From: Bryoerythrophyllum caledonicum
Taxonomy: Eukaryota > Streptophyta > Bryopsida > Pottiales > Pottiaceae
Direction: 5' to 3'
NCBI GenBank assembly: GCA_963971425.1
Contig: OZ020521.1
Location: 4,047,519-4,111,518 of the forward strand
Length of the DNA stretch: 64,000 nt
Shown here: positions 20,108-31,181 of the stretch, one piece after another
How positions within the stretch are numbered: position 1 is the stretch's first letter
Layout of the letters: each line of letters begins with the position of its first letter
Program-made: the position numbers and the translations under genes
The notes under the pieces: generated by a model
The model's database searches: none
What the model was told of the DNA's origin: nothing
Seen by the model: only the letters and a program-made list of their open reading frames with translations

Positions 20108-23100
20108 ATGGGAGCATCCGCTCTGGTTTCGAGTATTCCAGGATGTGTCGCTCATGGATTCTGTGAATCGCAGCAGAGGCCGCACCGCAGTTGCGTTATT
20201 TTGAAGTCCAGAATCAGAGTTTCAGCCTCTGCGTCGTCGTCGTCTTCTCAAAGTGAGCCTGATTCTAGAGCAGATGCAGACGCAGCGGGTGAGAATTTCC
20301 TTCCCTCAAGAAAACAGGCGAATTCTGAACCTTCGAAGGGAAACGCAGCGCAATCGGCTCTGGAGAGAGCGATGGCGTACAAGAAAATGAAAGCGACGGG
20401 TGCACCCTCAAACCCTACAAAACCTTCTCCAAAACCTTCTCCGTCTGCGCCTCCGAGCAACCCCGTCAAGGTCGAGATTCTAGCAGGCAAACCAATCCGA
20501 TCGACTAGAGCCAGAGCTGCAGATTCCAAGCTCGAGAATCAGACCGAGGAGCAGAAAGTTCAGCAGAAAGAGGAGCCTGTGGCGTTGTCGGCGTTTGAGC
20601 GAGCGAAGGCATACAAGCTGCAGCAGTCGGAGATGATCTCGGCCTTGAACGAGGAGAAGGAGGAGGCGACCGCGCCTGTGATCGAGAAGGAGGAGGAGGA
20701 GGAGGAGAATGTGGTCGAGATCGAGATCCACACGCGCGACGGGATCGTGAAGCGGAGGGTGTTGAAGCCCGAGTCGGCGTTTGCGAATGTCAAGGACATC
20801 AAGCGCAAGGGTGTGTCCAATCTGGACTTCGTCGGGCTCGGGTTTGCGGACAAGAAGTCGAGCTCATCGCGACCTGCTGGGCTCAGCGAAACCTTCGAAG
20901 CCCCGACTGGTACGTTCATGGGAGAAAGCGCTAGGGTTTCGAGCTCTTTCTAGGGTTTGAAGCTCTCTCTAGTAGGGTTTGAAGCCCTCAGGGTTTGGGA
21001 CTCTCTTTTTAGGGTTTGAAGATTTTAATTTGGTTTGAAGCTCTCTCTCTACGGTTTGAAGCTCTCTCTCCAGGGTTTGAAGCTCTTTCTAGGGTGAAGC
21101 TCTCTTTAATAGGGTTTGGAGCTCCCTCCTTAGGTTTTGAAGCTTTCTCTATGGTTTGAAGCTCTCTCTCTTGGGTTTGAAGCTCTTTCTCTTGAGTTTC
21201 GTGCTCGCTTTTTTAGGGTTTCTTAACTTCTTCATGCAGGTCCTTTGCCTGAAGTGGAGATGTTGATACGAGATGCTGGTGTGGCGGATCGAGACGCCAT
21301 GCAGACTGAAGGGGACGATGTTTACAAGCCTCGGGTGACTACCTGGGGCATGTTTCCTCGGCCTGCTGATATCTCCAAAGCAGTGAGTATTGGTGACGAA
21401 CATTCCAAATCTAAATTCTGAATTTCTACATACTTATCATGGACTGGTTTTTCTTGTCGAGTAAGGTTTTGCTGATAGCTCCAAAGCAGTAAACCTTAAA
21501 CCTGTCAACCTTAAACCTGCACACTTCTCATCATAGACTTATTTTTCTCATCAGAAATTGGACTGGTTTGGAAGGTGTTAGTGATGATGTTGTATGTGAT
21601 CTGGATGGATTAATTGATTGCAGTATGGCGGAGGGCGCAACATCAAGCCCGGGCAGAAGCTTGAAACGGAGGAGGAGAGGATAGCGAGAGAGACGAAGAC
21701 GAAGAAGTTGCTGGATGATTATAAGAAGAAGCTGGGCTTGGATATGGCGCCCAAGGATAGAGCTAGGTGCGAGAGGGTAAGTGGTTTATTTTATGCAGAT
21801 ATTCACTATGTTGGCAGTACAGCTGCTACACTAATTTTTGTGAAACCTGCAGTAATAGTCGAATTCTAAGAAAATTAGAGTCTGTGGTTAGATTTTGCCG
21901 AGGAACTCTCTGTAAAAGTGTTTCCATGACTGTGAACCTCATTTTGGCAATAGAAAGCAGTGAATATGTCCATTTTGGTTCATTGATCGAGTCTCTAGGT
22001 ACGTACTGATGTAATGAAGATGTTTAATTATTGGCACCTTGCTCTTCCGTTTATTCCGGAAGATGTATGTTCAGTTGTTATAAACCAATGTGGGGGTGAT
22101 GCGCAGACCATGAAGGAGGGGGAGAATTTGATGGACAGAGGCCAGTTGAGAGACGCGCAAGCCATGTTTGTAACCGTTATGGACGAGATGCCTTTCCCGG
22201 TATATTTTCATGCCTTGACATGCATTAGGAGTTTTCAACCGCTAGGATAATTGTTCAGCTCAAAGACGGCAAAAAGTAGTTCTAACTTGTGTTTAGTAAC
22301 CACCAAACTCTTCTATTGATCTAATAGCTATGAAGAGTGAGGACAGAGTAGTATTATAAATTATTAGAGGGGGTATCTTATTTACACTTTGAGTTGACTT
22401 TACAAGCAACTCTATTTTTTGCAGAGCGAATTGCATGGAATGGCAGCGCTACAGGAGGCTGTCTGTTTGGACTCTCTCAACAGGTCTGAACGCCCCACTG
22501 TTACCATTGCCAGCATTTTTATGTAAGAATGTCTTTTCCTTCGCGACTCAACGGGCTTGACTAAGAGTTTGGGTTGGACGTAGGCAGATCCGACGAAGCA
22601 AAAGTCAAGTATGAGAAACTGGTGTCTCATCCCAACGGCGCAGTACGCAAAAAGGCCCGGCAGCTCCTCTTTGGCTTCCAGGTAGTCACTCCTTTTGGTA
22701 TAGAATCTTAGTCCTAAAACTTGGGGTTGATTTAGACACATTTAAAACACTCTTCTAAGACGTTTTAGTGTCTAAGCAACCCCAAGTTTTAGTACTGTAA
22801 TTAGTACATGGTAAAGAACCATCATTCTGAATATGCATACATTTGAGTTACCTGTAAATTCACCCTAAGGTTCAATAAGACACCCCCTCTTTTGATCTTA
22901 ATTCTACTCCTTCCTCACTCTTGATAGCTATAGATGAGCTTGGTGGTTGCACAATTAGAATCCTTGTTAAGTATGCAAGAGCTTGGTGGTCTCTAAATCC
23001 AAGTCAGAAGTAGTTTTAGCCACCTTTGAGAAGGAAGGAGAGATCATGAATATTAGCCGCATTTTCCTCGTTGAGCTGGATATAGAAATTTAGAGCTATA

Positions 23101-23608
23101 TTCGGACCGATTTTAATAAATTTTAATGAGAAAAGAAGTCAAAACTCATGGTTTCTTTTCCTGCAATTATAATCAATTCTATTATCTTCAAAACAATCAA
23201 AAGACTCTCTTGGTGTCTGACTGAATCAACCCCAAGTTTTAGTACTGTCATTAGCACATGGTAATGAACCATCACTCTGAACATGAATCACTCCTGGACA
23301 TTTACTCTCTTGTAAACCACGTGAAGTTTTCCTCTACACCTGATTGGGTCACAAGCTAACCAGGACTCTAAATAATTGTTTTGTAGGCTGCTGAAAGGCT
23401 GAAAGTGAGAGCAGGGTACAACTGGGATAGCTCCTCGTACCGCAAATACTTTGACGCTTTTGCCGACGGCTACAACACCATGTACAAAAAACCTGAAGAT
23501 GCATCCGTGGACGACGAGGACTCGCTCATGCAAACTCTTCCGTATGCTCTCCTGCTCATCTTTCCAGTCATCCTCCTCTTCACACTTGTTGCACTCAAAA
23601 ACGCCTGA
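20108..23608 (+). CDS. TPR-like plastid protein with C-terminal membrane anchor, seven exons
   Basis: Exons 20108-20909, 21240-21382, 21624-21776, 22107-22199, 22425-22483, 22588-22681 and 23387-23608 join to 521 codons in phase, all with GT-AG introns. The first 45 or so residues (MGASALVSS...RIRVSASASSSS) look like a plastid transit peptide. Residues of about 45-270 are a low-complexity, charged linker rich in Lys, Glu, Pro and Ser. From exon 2 on the protein is conserved-looking: VTTWGMFPRPADISKAYGGG, an ETEEERIARETKTKKLL helix, then a degenerate TPR-like helical region (EGENLMDRGQLRDAQAMF, LHGMAALQEAVCLDSLNRSD, KARQLLFGFQAAERLK). A hydrophobic segment (YALLLIFPVILLFTLVAL) almost at the end would anchor it in a membrane. 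Similar plant proteins are annotated as TPR-like superfamily, chloroplast; their function is not established. It is divergent from the methyltransferase gene. Confidence 0.85.
20940..21232 (+). repeat. Intron-1 minisatellite with AGGGTTTGAAGCTCTCTCT unit
   Basis: About a dozen imperfect copies of a unit of roughly 20-22 bp fill almost all of intron 1. Many copies keep AGGGTTT, the plant telo-box core, and all carry a GAAGCTCT(C/T)TCT pyrimidine run. The first copies overlap the end of an in-frame readthrough after exon 1, so the array begins right at the splice donor region. Confidence 0.75.
22255..22420 (-). repeat. Dispersed repeat copy in intron 4 (inverted)
   Basis: Read on the minus strand, this intron segment follows the same motif order as 22845-23060 and 28780-29010: GAGTT(A/G)C(T/C)TGTAAA near the start, then CCCCCTCT, CTCACTCTT(C/G)ATAGCTAT, a TTGGTGGT motif and CTTTGAG near the end. 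Non-coding and probably a degenerate transposon. Confidence 0.5.
22710..22796. repeat. Hairpin-forming inverted repeat in intron 6
   Basis: Arms at 22710-22739 and 22768-22796 are near-perfect inverted copies (left arm contains CTAAAACTTGGGGTTG; right arm contains CAACCCCAAGTTTTAG) around a 28-base loop. A third copy of the right arm, in the same orientation and with the same 3' flank (AGTACTGT, then CATGGTAA and GAACCATCA), lies at 23212-23280. This points to a MITE with terminal inverted repeats and a partial duplication. Confidence 0.65.
22845..23110 (+). repeat. Dispersed repeat copy in intron 6
   Basis: This is the plus-orientation relative of the intron 4 segment, sharing CTCACTCTTGATAGCTAT, GCTTGGTGGTTGC and CACCTTTGAGAAGGAAGG. 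It sits between two copies of the CAACCCCAAGTTTTAG terminal repeat and may be their cargo. A further relative lies at 28780-29010. Confidence 0.5.
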
Positions 23609-24770
23609 TCACGTGGATGAAGTAGAAGATTTAGCAGTCTAACAAGGCAGTGATGTTGTGAACCGGATGCTCAGTTGACATCGCAGTTGTAAAATACTAC
23701 TCTCATATTTGACTCTTTGGTTCTCGTGTGTGGTCCCTCTGCCTTTTTTTTCCCCTTGCTGGTCTTGACTGAAAGTTTTCTCCAGTAAATCTCTTATTGA
23801 GTTGTCTGTGAGTGGTTCATTAGGTTTCTTTCTAAATTCAGGCGGAGATATCAAGAGTTTAGACCCCTTTTCTCAGTTTAAGTAACTATTTTTGTTATCA
23901 TATTATAACATGACTGTTACCTGGATTTTACTCTTCTAAGTTGGTTCTGATGTGGTCCCTCTGCCTTCTTTTGCTGCTGGTTTTGATCGGAAGTTTTCCT
24001 CAAGTTGACGTATCCGCAGATCATGAAGGTTTGTACGGCTTATCTAGCATATGCTAGTTTCTAACTTTACTGAAAAGGTGAGGAGTTGATTCTGAAACGT
24101 AAGTTGTTTTTTCTTTTCAGAGACGCGCACTCTCTTGTAACTGTCGTTTGTCTCTACCTGCAACTGTCTTAATTAAACCACCTGCCCTTTTCCACGAAGA
24201 GAATACGGAACACGCCACCCAAAATCCAGGTAACAGTCACGACTCATGTTATAATATGATACGAACAACTTTGTTTTCTCATTGCTGCATGCTTATCGAA
24301 GGCCTCACGTACACGCCTTCACAAAGTACAGTGGTTCATGAAATTTGGCATGTGTCGAAACGGTACTCTCGCATTCTTAGGCTGTAAAATTTTTAATGGG
24401 TGAACAGGTAATCTCACATCTTGAAAAACGTGTGCAGTTGTAAGATAGCATGCAATAGCAAGTAATGTCATTAGTTTTACCTTGAGTCAAGGTAGGTTTT
24501 CTGACTAGTTCACTCAAGGTTCCCACCTATAATGATACGGTACCACACTGATCGATAAATAGCAACCGTACTTATGGCGCAGCCTTTACACACAGTGAGG
24601 AAAAGCACCTCAGCAACTCAAAGGAAAAATTTACACCTACAAATTAACTTCAGAGAAATCTTCATCTAAAACCCCATCCTCCAGATTCGAACAATAGTCA
24701 AGTACAACAGTACACTCACTACAGTATTTTGTGTTAGCAACACTAAGAACAATAGAGGCGCAAATGTAAA
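23609..24770. other. 3' flank of the TPR-like gene, no gene seen
   Basis: This includes the presumed 3' UTR. A short direct repeat holds GTGGTCCCTCTGCCTT and GGAAGTTTTC-like blocks at about 23730-23790 and 23950-24000. No domain-bearing ORF is present. Confidence 0.35.
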
Positions 24771-25130
24771 TGCAAATCTAACATTAGTCAACTTTTAGTA
24801 AATTATTGGAATAGAAAAAAGTTACACATGTACATTTTGTGTAGGGTTTCTCCACCCCTACATCGTTTTGACATTTACTGCTATATAATTCATGTATAGC
24901 ATACTCCAAATTCTAACATTCAGAGTGAGTAACAGTATATTTCAAGCCACACCTAATACCATACTTGGTGTAGTGGTAATATTATGATGTGTGCAATTGA
25001 AGATGTGCAATTGAAGATGAAAATCGTATATATTTAGAGTGAGTAACAGTTAACGTCAAGCCACACCTAATTCCATACTTGTAGTGGTAATATTATGACG
25101 TGTGCAATGAAAATTTGAAGATGAAACGCC
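24770..25130. repeat. Dispersed repeat with internal tandem duplication
   Basis: The segment 24785-24975 is an inverted relative of 32915-33100, sharing GGTTTCTCCACCCC, TTGACATTTA, TGTATAGCATA and CAAGCCACAC in order. Within it, a unit of about 115 bp starting at AGAGTGAGTAACAGT (about 24922 and 25037) and containing TCAAGCCACACCTAAT and GTGGTAATATTATGA is tandemly duplicated. Non-coding. Confidence 0.6.
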
Positions 25131-26605
25131 AGATTCCATTCTAATGCTTCCGTGACAAATGGCTGACCTGTTTCATGTCAAGTAAACTGCAAAACCGTAC
25201 ATCTTGTGTAATCATCTTGGGTTTATTATAAGCAGAGCTAGCTAACCACGTTCGAAGATTGCGAAGGTATGAAATAATTACAGAAGACCCAAACCGAATC
25301 CTACTGTAGAGTCTAGACATTGATATATCTTTTAAGCATGTCCTAGATCACGTTCCTTCAAAAAAAAATAAGCTCACAGAAAAACCGACAGTGTTGTTTT
25401 ATAAGCAGTATTTAAATTTTATAGGGCAGATATTTCTCAATACAGACCATAGTTTTATAATGACATGATTTGAAGGAGCTTACCTTGTGGAATCTACAAG
25501 TTGGGAGAACTGAAGAAGCCGAACTTCTGGGCGCCTCTGCTTCCGAGCTGAACATGGAGTCCAAGACGCAATCCAAGTTGAAAATCATGTAAATTTTCTG
25601 GAGATGATGCGGTGGTGCTGGAATCTTTTTTACCGCCAGCGCTCAGTGGTCTTCAGGAACAGAATCTATAGGCTGGTGCCCACTCACTTCTTGTAGTGCT
25701 GCATCTGCGTATCGGTTCCGTCCCAAAGTCTGTTCCCATGGGGTTGCTCACACAGAGACTAACTCTACCTAAATTTGAGCTGAAAGACTGAATCATAACT
25801 GCAAATTTAGGATGCTATCCCAGCGAATGCATCCACCTAGATACATCAGACCTGGTTTCAAGCTAGTTTGTCAAGTGGGTGAGCAACCCAGAGTTCAGAC
25901 TTCGGGAAAAAACGGATGTGAAGATGCAGTACTCCAAGATGAGGGTGTGCAACAGTCTGGCCAACGTAATTCCGCCACTTGAACTTTGGTTGCCGAGGAT
26001 GACTCCGTGGACGGATAGATTTCAGTGCCCGGACTAGAAAGAGGAGAATCTGAGTCGAGATCAACCGCGGAATTATACGACTAGGATAATCATCTCCGCC
26101 CACGAACCGACTTGATTTGAAGTGATTCAACCGCTTCTAGACGCAACTACATTGCGAAAAATTTAACTGTGCGAGACCGCAAACGATGATCAATGAACTA
26201 AATAACTATCAACACAAAATCAAGCCTCCACGAACTACCTCAGAAACAAGCCGAAAATCGAAGGAACCCAAGAAAAAAGTATAGATCAATCTAGAAAGAA
26301 ATGAGACTCGAGGAAAAAATATGGATCACTAGAAAAACTTACATCCTGGGTATCGGAAGAAAAAAACCCATCACTGTTCACCAATGCCTCTCTGCTACCA
26401 ACAAAACAGAACTGACTCACATCACATTCCCTCAATCCATTTTCATCACGATGATCTGCCTAGAAAAGAAAAAGAAAAAAACACAAGGGTATACCAACAT
26501 CACTTAAACTGACTCAGACCACAATGTTCTCCGATCACCGGAATTCATCCGTCACTAACGCAAACTCACAATCATACCATTCAACAACAACATAGAAACC
26601 GAAAA
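25131..26605. other. No recognisable gene
   Basis: Moderately mixed composition with short open stretches on both strands. No domain was recognised. It could include UTR or non-coding RNA sequence of an unrecognised gene, but I see no splice-consistent coding chain. Confidence 0.3.
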
Positions 26606-26884
26606 CTAGACAGTCAGTTCTCGAAGCTAGACAGTCAGTTCTCGAAGCTTGACAGTCAGTTCTCGAAGCTTGACAGTCAGTTCTCGAAGCTTGACAGTCA
26701 GTTCTCGAAGCTAGACAGTCAGTTCTCGAAGCTAGACAGTCAGTTCTCGAAGCTTGACAGTCAGTTCTCGAAGCTTGACAGCCAGTTCTGGAAGCTAGAC
26801 AGTCCGTTCTTGAAGCTAGAAAGCCAGTTCTGGAAGCTAGACAGTCGGTTCTTGAAGCTAGACAGTCGGTTCTTGAAGCTAGAC
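26606..26884 (+). repeat. 21-bp minisatellite (GACAGTCAGTTCTCGAAGCTT), about 13 copies
   Basis: There are about thirteen direct copies of a 21-bp unit whose core is AGTCAGTTCTCGAAGCT. Variants at the right end read AGTC(G/C)GTTCTTGAAGCT. Because 21 is a multiple of three and the unit lacks stops in several frames, periodic peptides arise on both strands (for example KLDSRFL and CLASRTD). There are no spacers, so it is not a CRISPR array. Confidence 0.9.
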
Positions 26885-26965
26885 AAGGCAACTAATCCCG
26901 ACTCGGCCAGACATGAGAAGTGTGCCGGAGCGGGGAATTTATGGAGAAGAGGTGGACGTGCACAT

Positions 26966-27008
26966 GCACACACAGAGAGGGAGAGAGAGAGAGAGAGGGA
27001 GAGGGAGT
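26966..27008 (+). repeat. (GA)n microsatellite
   Basis: An AGAGAGGGAGAGAGAGAGAG-type run sits inside a GC-rich patch (about 26900-27170) that lacks any convincing gene. GA-rich tracts are common in plant 5' UTRs, so the patch could be a promoter or UTR. Confidence 0.8.
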
Positions 27009-27285
27009 GGTGCGCGCCGAGAGGCCTGCGAGATTTAGTGGCGGCACCAGGGTGGGAAGGAGGGAAGGGGCAGGACGCCTTATATGAGCGGGCCGGCGCA
27101 CGCGGGCGAGGGGGAGTTCGCGATGCAGCAGCGAGGTTGAAGCGGACGTGCGAGTGAGGAGTTGCCATTAATGGGTTTGGGGCAGCCCACTCCCCTGCCT
27201 CACGCCACTCCACGTTCACTCCGCCCCTGGTTTTTACTGTGACTACTAGTTGGGAGGATCCCCTCTTGTTGTGCACCTGCATGCT

Positions 27286-27315
27286 CTTCCTTCCTTCCTT
27301 CCTTCCTTTCTTCCC
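27286..27315 (+). repeat. (TTCC)n microsatellite
   Basis: About six tandem CTTC/TTCC tetramers near the GC-rich patch. No coding role is apparent. Confidence 0.8.
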
Positions 27316-27559
27316 CGTCTATATCTGGACAAGTCTGTTCTTCAAGGTCAACTCGCCTTTCTGCTTTGAATTCGGATCTTGCGAGGCTCGGCATGCATCC
27401 TTCCCGGTGAGCTGAACCTGGAGCACCTCCACCGGAACTTTCATCCAGTACCTTGACAGACTGTGTTCCACTTCATCCATGCATCATCCTCAGTCCACGT
27501 GACACTCTGGGCCAGTTTCTGAATCAAGAGCTGGTTCTCATCCATACGTCGTAGCAGCA

Positions 27560-28030
27560 AGAGGAGTTGACGTTTGGTGTCAGTTTTTTTGCACAACACT
27601 AAGTCTAAAATTTATATTATTATGGTGTGAATGACGTTGTACACCAATTGTAGGGGTTGAGGAGAAGTGTAGCACGTTCGATCGAATCGTGCAAGGAATG
27701 GAGGTTCAAAAATTGCCGATACATATTTTATTTTGTTGGATTCTTTTGTTACTTAATGAGAATCCTCATGATCAAAAAGAGAGTTTGTATCACAAATTCG
27801 TGTAATAGAAGAAATAGGAATTCAAATAATATTAAACTGTCTAGTTTTTATGGTGGAATTTTGTTTATTTTGGAATGATGCTTGAAAATGTGATCGATGT
27901 TTGAGTTGCGTTGACACAAAGTTTTGACACCAAAGGCAAAGATTTTTTACAAAGGAAATAATACTATTTACTTGTATAAATCATTTTTAAAAAACTTGAT
28001 AGAAGCTTGTAACAAAAAGTTTGGAGCTGT
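27560..28030 (+). mobile_element. Truncated relative of the TTAA-flanked family
   Basis: The interior matches the middle of copies A, B and E: TTTGGTGTCA, a TTGCACAACACTAAGTCTAAA block, GTACACCAATTGTAGGGG, GTGTAGCACGTTC, AATGGAGGTTCAAAAATTG and GAGAATCCTCATG. Neither CCCCTAAA end is present, so it is a fragment without defined boundaries. Confidence 0.45.
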
Positions 28031-28779
28031 CCTTAGTAAAAAAAAATGCACTTAGAATAGCAATTTTTTTATAATTGGAATGATTTTATATTATAAGTCG
28101 TCTACTTACGGTTATGCTTCTATTCACTCTGATGGGCCACATAATCCACTTGGTACACGAATGCACCTTGGGGAGGGTTCAAAGCACAAGCAATGCCGAG
28201 CCTCTCAATTGGAAATTAGATATTCATCCATCAACTTTCCAATGCATCCCTACATGCACGACTTTTTTTCCGGCAAAAAATTGACAAATAAGCATTGCTG
28301 TCAAACGTGGATTCGGTAATAAATTAGAGGGGAAGTTTTTTTAGTGGCCATTAGGAATTCTCGCGAACAAAAGAAAAGAAAAGAAAAGAAAAAGAAAAAA
28401 ACAGTGCTTGCATGTGCTTTGGATATCCCTAATTTGACAGAAGATAGATGTCAATCTTGACAAAAAGGGCCAACACCTCCCCAAGACTGAGTTCACCTAC
28501 ACTACCTTCTCATAACTTATCCATTTTCCTACACTACCTTCTCATAACTTATCCATCTACAGCCTCCATTACTCCTAACTATTTAGCCATTGCTATAATA
28601 ATTAGTGTTCTCTTTACTTCTAACACAAACTAACTTTCGCCGGACTTGCTCAATCAAACCCGATAATCAAAATCCACCCGCTACAACACATGGGCAGAAC
28701 ACGTAGTATGTAGCACAATGTATGTTTTAGGATTAATATTAAAAAATTCCCCCAATTGCAGGAAATACTAATGCATTGC

Positions 28780-29010
28780 TAGAGTTACTTGTAAAGTCAC
28801 CCAAAGCTTTATTAAGTCATAGGTCTTTGGGTTTATCATACTATTATTATTTACTCTTACTAGCAACTAGATGTGGAAGAAGTTGGTGGTGAATGCTTCT
28901 TCGTGTGGAATAATTCATTGTATTTAAAACTCAAGTCCTAGAAGTAGGTTAACCCTCCTTTCTGAAGGAAGAATTGAAGCCACCTTCTTTTCTTCAAGCT
29001 GATTATGTGA
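28780..29010 (+). repeat. Dispersed repeat related to introns 4 and 6 segments
   Basis: GAGTTACTTGTAAAGTCACCC, then TTACTCTTACTAGCAACTAGA, TTGGTGGTGAATG and CTGAAGGAAG occur in the same order as the 22845-23110 copy. Non-coding. Confidence 0.4.
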
Positions 29011-29154
29011 AAATGAGAAGTAAATAATTTATGTCAACTAAATCGGAGAAAACTCTTCATATCCTTGCCTTATTTTTCAGGTGACTCCACTGAGTTCATG
29101 ATCACCTTTGAGTAATGAACATTGAAACCGCACGCCTCCTACAGTCACATTGCA

Positions 29155-29350
29155 ATTACCTGCTCTATACACGTCACAGCAAAGTGGGGTGAAGAGCGTG
29201 AAAACTTCACACTGTCTCTTAAATTTACCACCTCGTTGTGTGCACGTATTTGGGTGAGCCAATTACGAATTACTTTTACTCGTGGCCAGTATTTTGTTTG
29301 TATTCAGTTATGTACGCTATATGTCAGAGCCCTAGCGATGATCTTACAAC
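29155..29350 (+). repeat. Dispersed repeat pair, copy 1
   Basis: ACCTGCTC, CACGTCACAGCAAAGT, CACTGTCTCTTAAAT, CCTCGTTGTGTGCACGT and TTTGTTTGTAT occur in this order and recur in the same order and orientation at 31182-31375. Divergence is substantial. Non-coding; possible SINE or MITE, but without clear ends. Confidence 0.55.
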
Positions 29351-29490
29351 ATTCTCAAAATAAGGCGTCAATTACAAACTCGTTTCTTCGTTTCCTCCAA
29401 ATGCAGCCTCCTTTAGTTACATGATGGGTACTAACCCGAAACCCCTAAAGAACCTAAGAATTTTAGGTGAATTTCCATTTCATTGATTAA

Positions 29491-29704
29491 CCCCTAAAGT
29501 TCCTTGACAATTTCCCTCAAAAACTATAAGTGGTACTAACTTTCAAACCACAAATCCAAAAAATAAAATAAAAATATGTCCACGAAGCTCTTATCAAAGG
29601 CAATCTAGAATAAAAATTTCAGAGAAAATTGATATTTTTTCGAATTTTGGGAACCTGCCAAAAATCAAGGAATCCCCCCAAAGGAGACTCTGGTCCTTTA
29701 GGGG
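29491..29704. mobile_element. TTAA-flanked element, short copy G
   Basis: A 214-bp element is flanked by TTAA at 29487-29490 and 29705-29708, with ends CCCCTAAAG and CTTTAGGGG (perfect inverted match of 9 bp). It looks like an internally deleted derivative: the left part matches copy B (TTCCTTGACAATTT) and the right part matches copies C and E (GGGAACCTGCC). Its size suits a MITE. Confidence 0.7.
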
Positions 29705-29869
29705 TTAAAAACTGCAAAATGAACTTTTTGAGAATGCGATTGTAGGATCTTCTTCTTAACTTACATGCAATGACGTGGTACAAATTTTGTGAATCTTGAC
29801 TGTACTAATCGAAAGTTGATTGCAATCAAAGTGAAAAAAATTGTCTGTGGCAAGTACACTTGGTGCTTT

Positions 29870-30180
29870 AGGGATTGAACGTGAGTTGATAACTATATAT
29901 ACAATACACTTGGTCCTTTAGGGGTCAGTGGGGGACCATATATACGGTCACGTATTTTACTTTTGACATACAAAAAATGTATCAAAATTTAGCAACACAA
30001 ACATCTTTAGATTGAAGATTCTTCAACCAACATCTTTCATTTGGAGGTCATTTTAACATATGATCCTTACAATGCTCAAATACGACACCATACATGTAAA
30101 ATATGTGACCATTTTGCTACTTCTCAAGCATGTAGTAGGTGCAATAACGATCTAATTTTGAAATGCCATGTGTCATTTGA
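29870..30180. mobile_element. Related TTAA-family MITE (CCTTTAGGG/CTTTAAGG group), copy 1
   Basis: Shares with 30290-30530 and 57325-57560 the ordered blocks GTACATG/CATGTA, TACAAAAAATGT, TTGAAGATTCTT, CATTTGGAGGTCAT, AAATACGACA and ACATGTA(A/G)AATAT. Ends are poorly kept. Non-coding. Confidence 0.45.
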
Positions 30181-30284
30181 TTAGGCTCAATACAAATACA
30201 AACTTTTGTAACTATCGTATATATCAATTCCTACACCTTGTATGTCAAATACATAGAAAACATCATGTTGCAACTCAAAAGTGG

Positions 30285-30532
30285 CTTCTTTGACCTTTAA
30301 GGATTGAACATTAGTTAATAACCGTATGTACATGCATGTAGTTTACTTTGTAGAATACAAAAAATGTCTTAAAGTTTAGTAAGACTTCACCATTAGATTA
30401 AAGATTCTTAAACTGTCATTTTACATTTGGAGGTCATTTCCATATCTCAACCTTATTATGTATAAATACGACATTACACATGTAGAATATCCTAGCCATT
30501 GGTGGGTCGTTTTGGCCTTCAAGGATTAACCA
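30285..30532. mobile_element. Related TTAA-family MITE, copy 2
   Basis: The element runs from a CCTTTAAGGATTGAAC end to a GGCCTTCAAGGATTAACC end, with the same interior blocks as copy 1 (TAGAATACAAAAAATGT, CATTTGGAGGTCATTT, AAATACGACATTACACATG). The right end keeps TTAA. It is smaller than and distinct from the CCCCTAAA family but has similar CCTT..AAGG ends. Confidence 0.45.
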
Positions 30533-30614
30533 AATAGGGTTGTGTTTGGTTAGGCGGTTATAGGTATTGTTGTTAAAGGGTTAAAAGCATTGTAGAGGCT
30601 CGAATTATACCGTA

Positions 30615-30860
30615 CCCAGGGTCACTTTTCGCACTTATCTATTGATAGAATCAATTTTCTTCAACGTAGTGATTCAGACACAATGAATATCATCTAAGTA
30701 TTATAGGGGTATCACATGGGCGTTATATAATTAGCACCTTGATATTACATGGGTAATCTCTTAGACAAAAAAAAAACTAAAATTTGGAACAACTCTTCAT
30801 TTTGAATTGATTATGTACAAAAAAGACCACGGCATAGGGTATTTACTAAATGGAAATGGT
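30615..30860 (+). repeat. Dispersed repeat pair (ATATCACCTAG type), copy 1
   Basis: GTAGTGATTCAGACACAATG, GATATTACATGG, CTTAGACAAA, TTTTGAATTGATTATGT and GACCAC(G)GCATAGG follow the same order as the copy at 58860-59115. Non-coding. Confidence 0.5.
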
Positions 30861-31181
30861 TAGATGCCAATATGGTGGGTCATGGGTTTCTGGATGAAAC
30901 TAACACCCAATTGAGAACCTTGCTTTGAGCACCAATTCAACACAAATTGGAGTCGTTTTGAGGCTTTGTGCACACATAGGTGACTTGGGCTAGAGGGCTT
31001 TAGTTGGTTTGGTGGGTCTTCATCTTGTGCTTGGCAAGTCATGGCGTGTACTTTTCTTGTTCTGGTTACTTTTTGCAATGAAATCTCGGTTTAATCAGTG
31101 CCAAAACAAAACCACCAAACTCAACCAAAAAACAAAACAAAACCAAACCAAACCAAAAAAAAAAAAAAAAACTGGCTTGGA

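Noticed and set aside
19716-20204. 162-codon plus-strand open frame across the divergent promoter
   Set aside because: It overlaps exon 1 of both host genes in another frame, has no domain, and the 20108 start gives a spliced protein that closes in phase.
26535-27282. Open frames over the 21-bp repeat, and a CRISPR-like look
   Set aside because: The 21-bp units are head-to-tail without spacers; frames on both strands are repeat artefacts.
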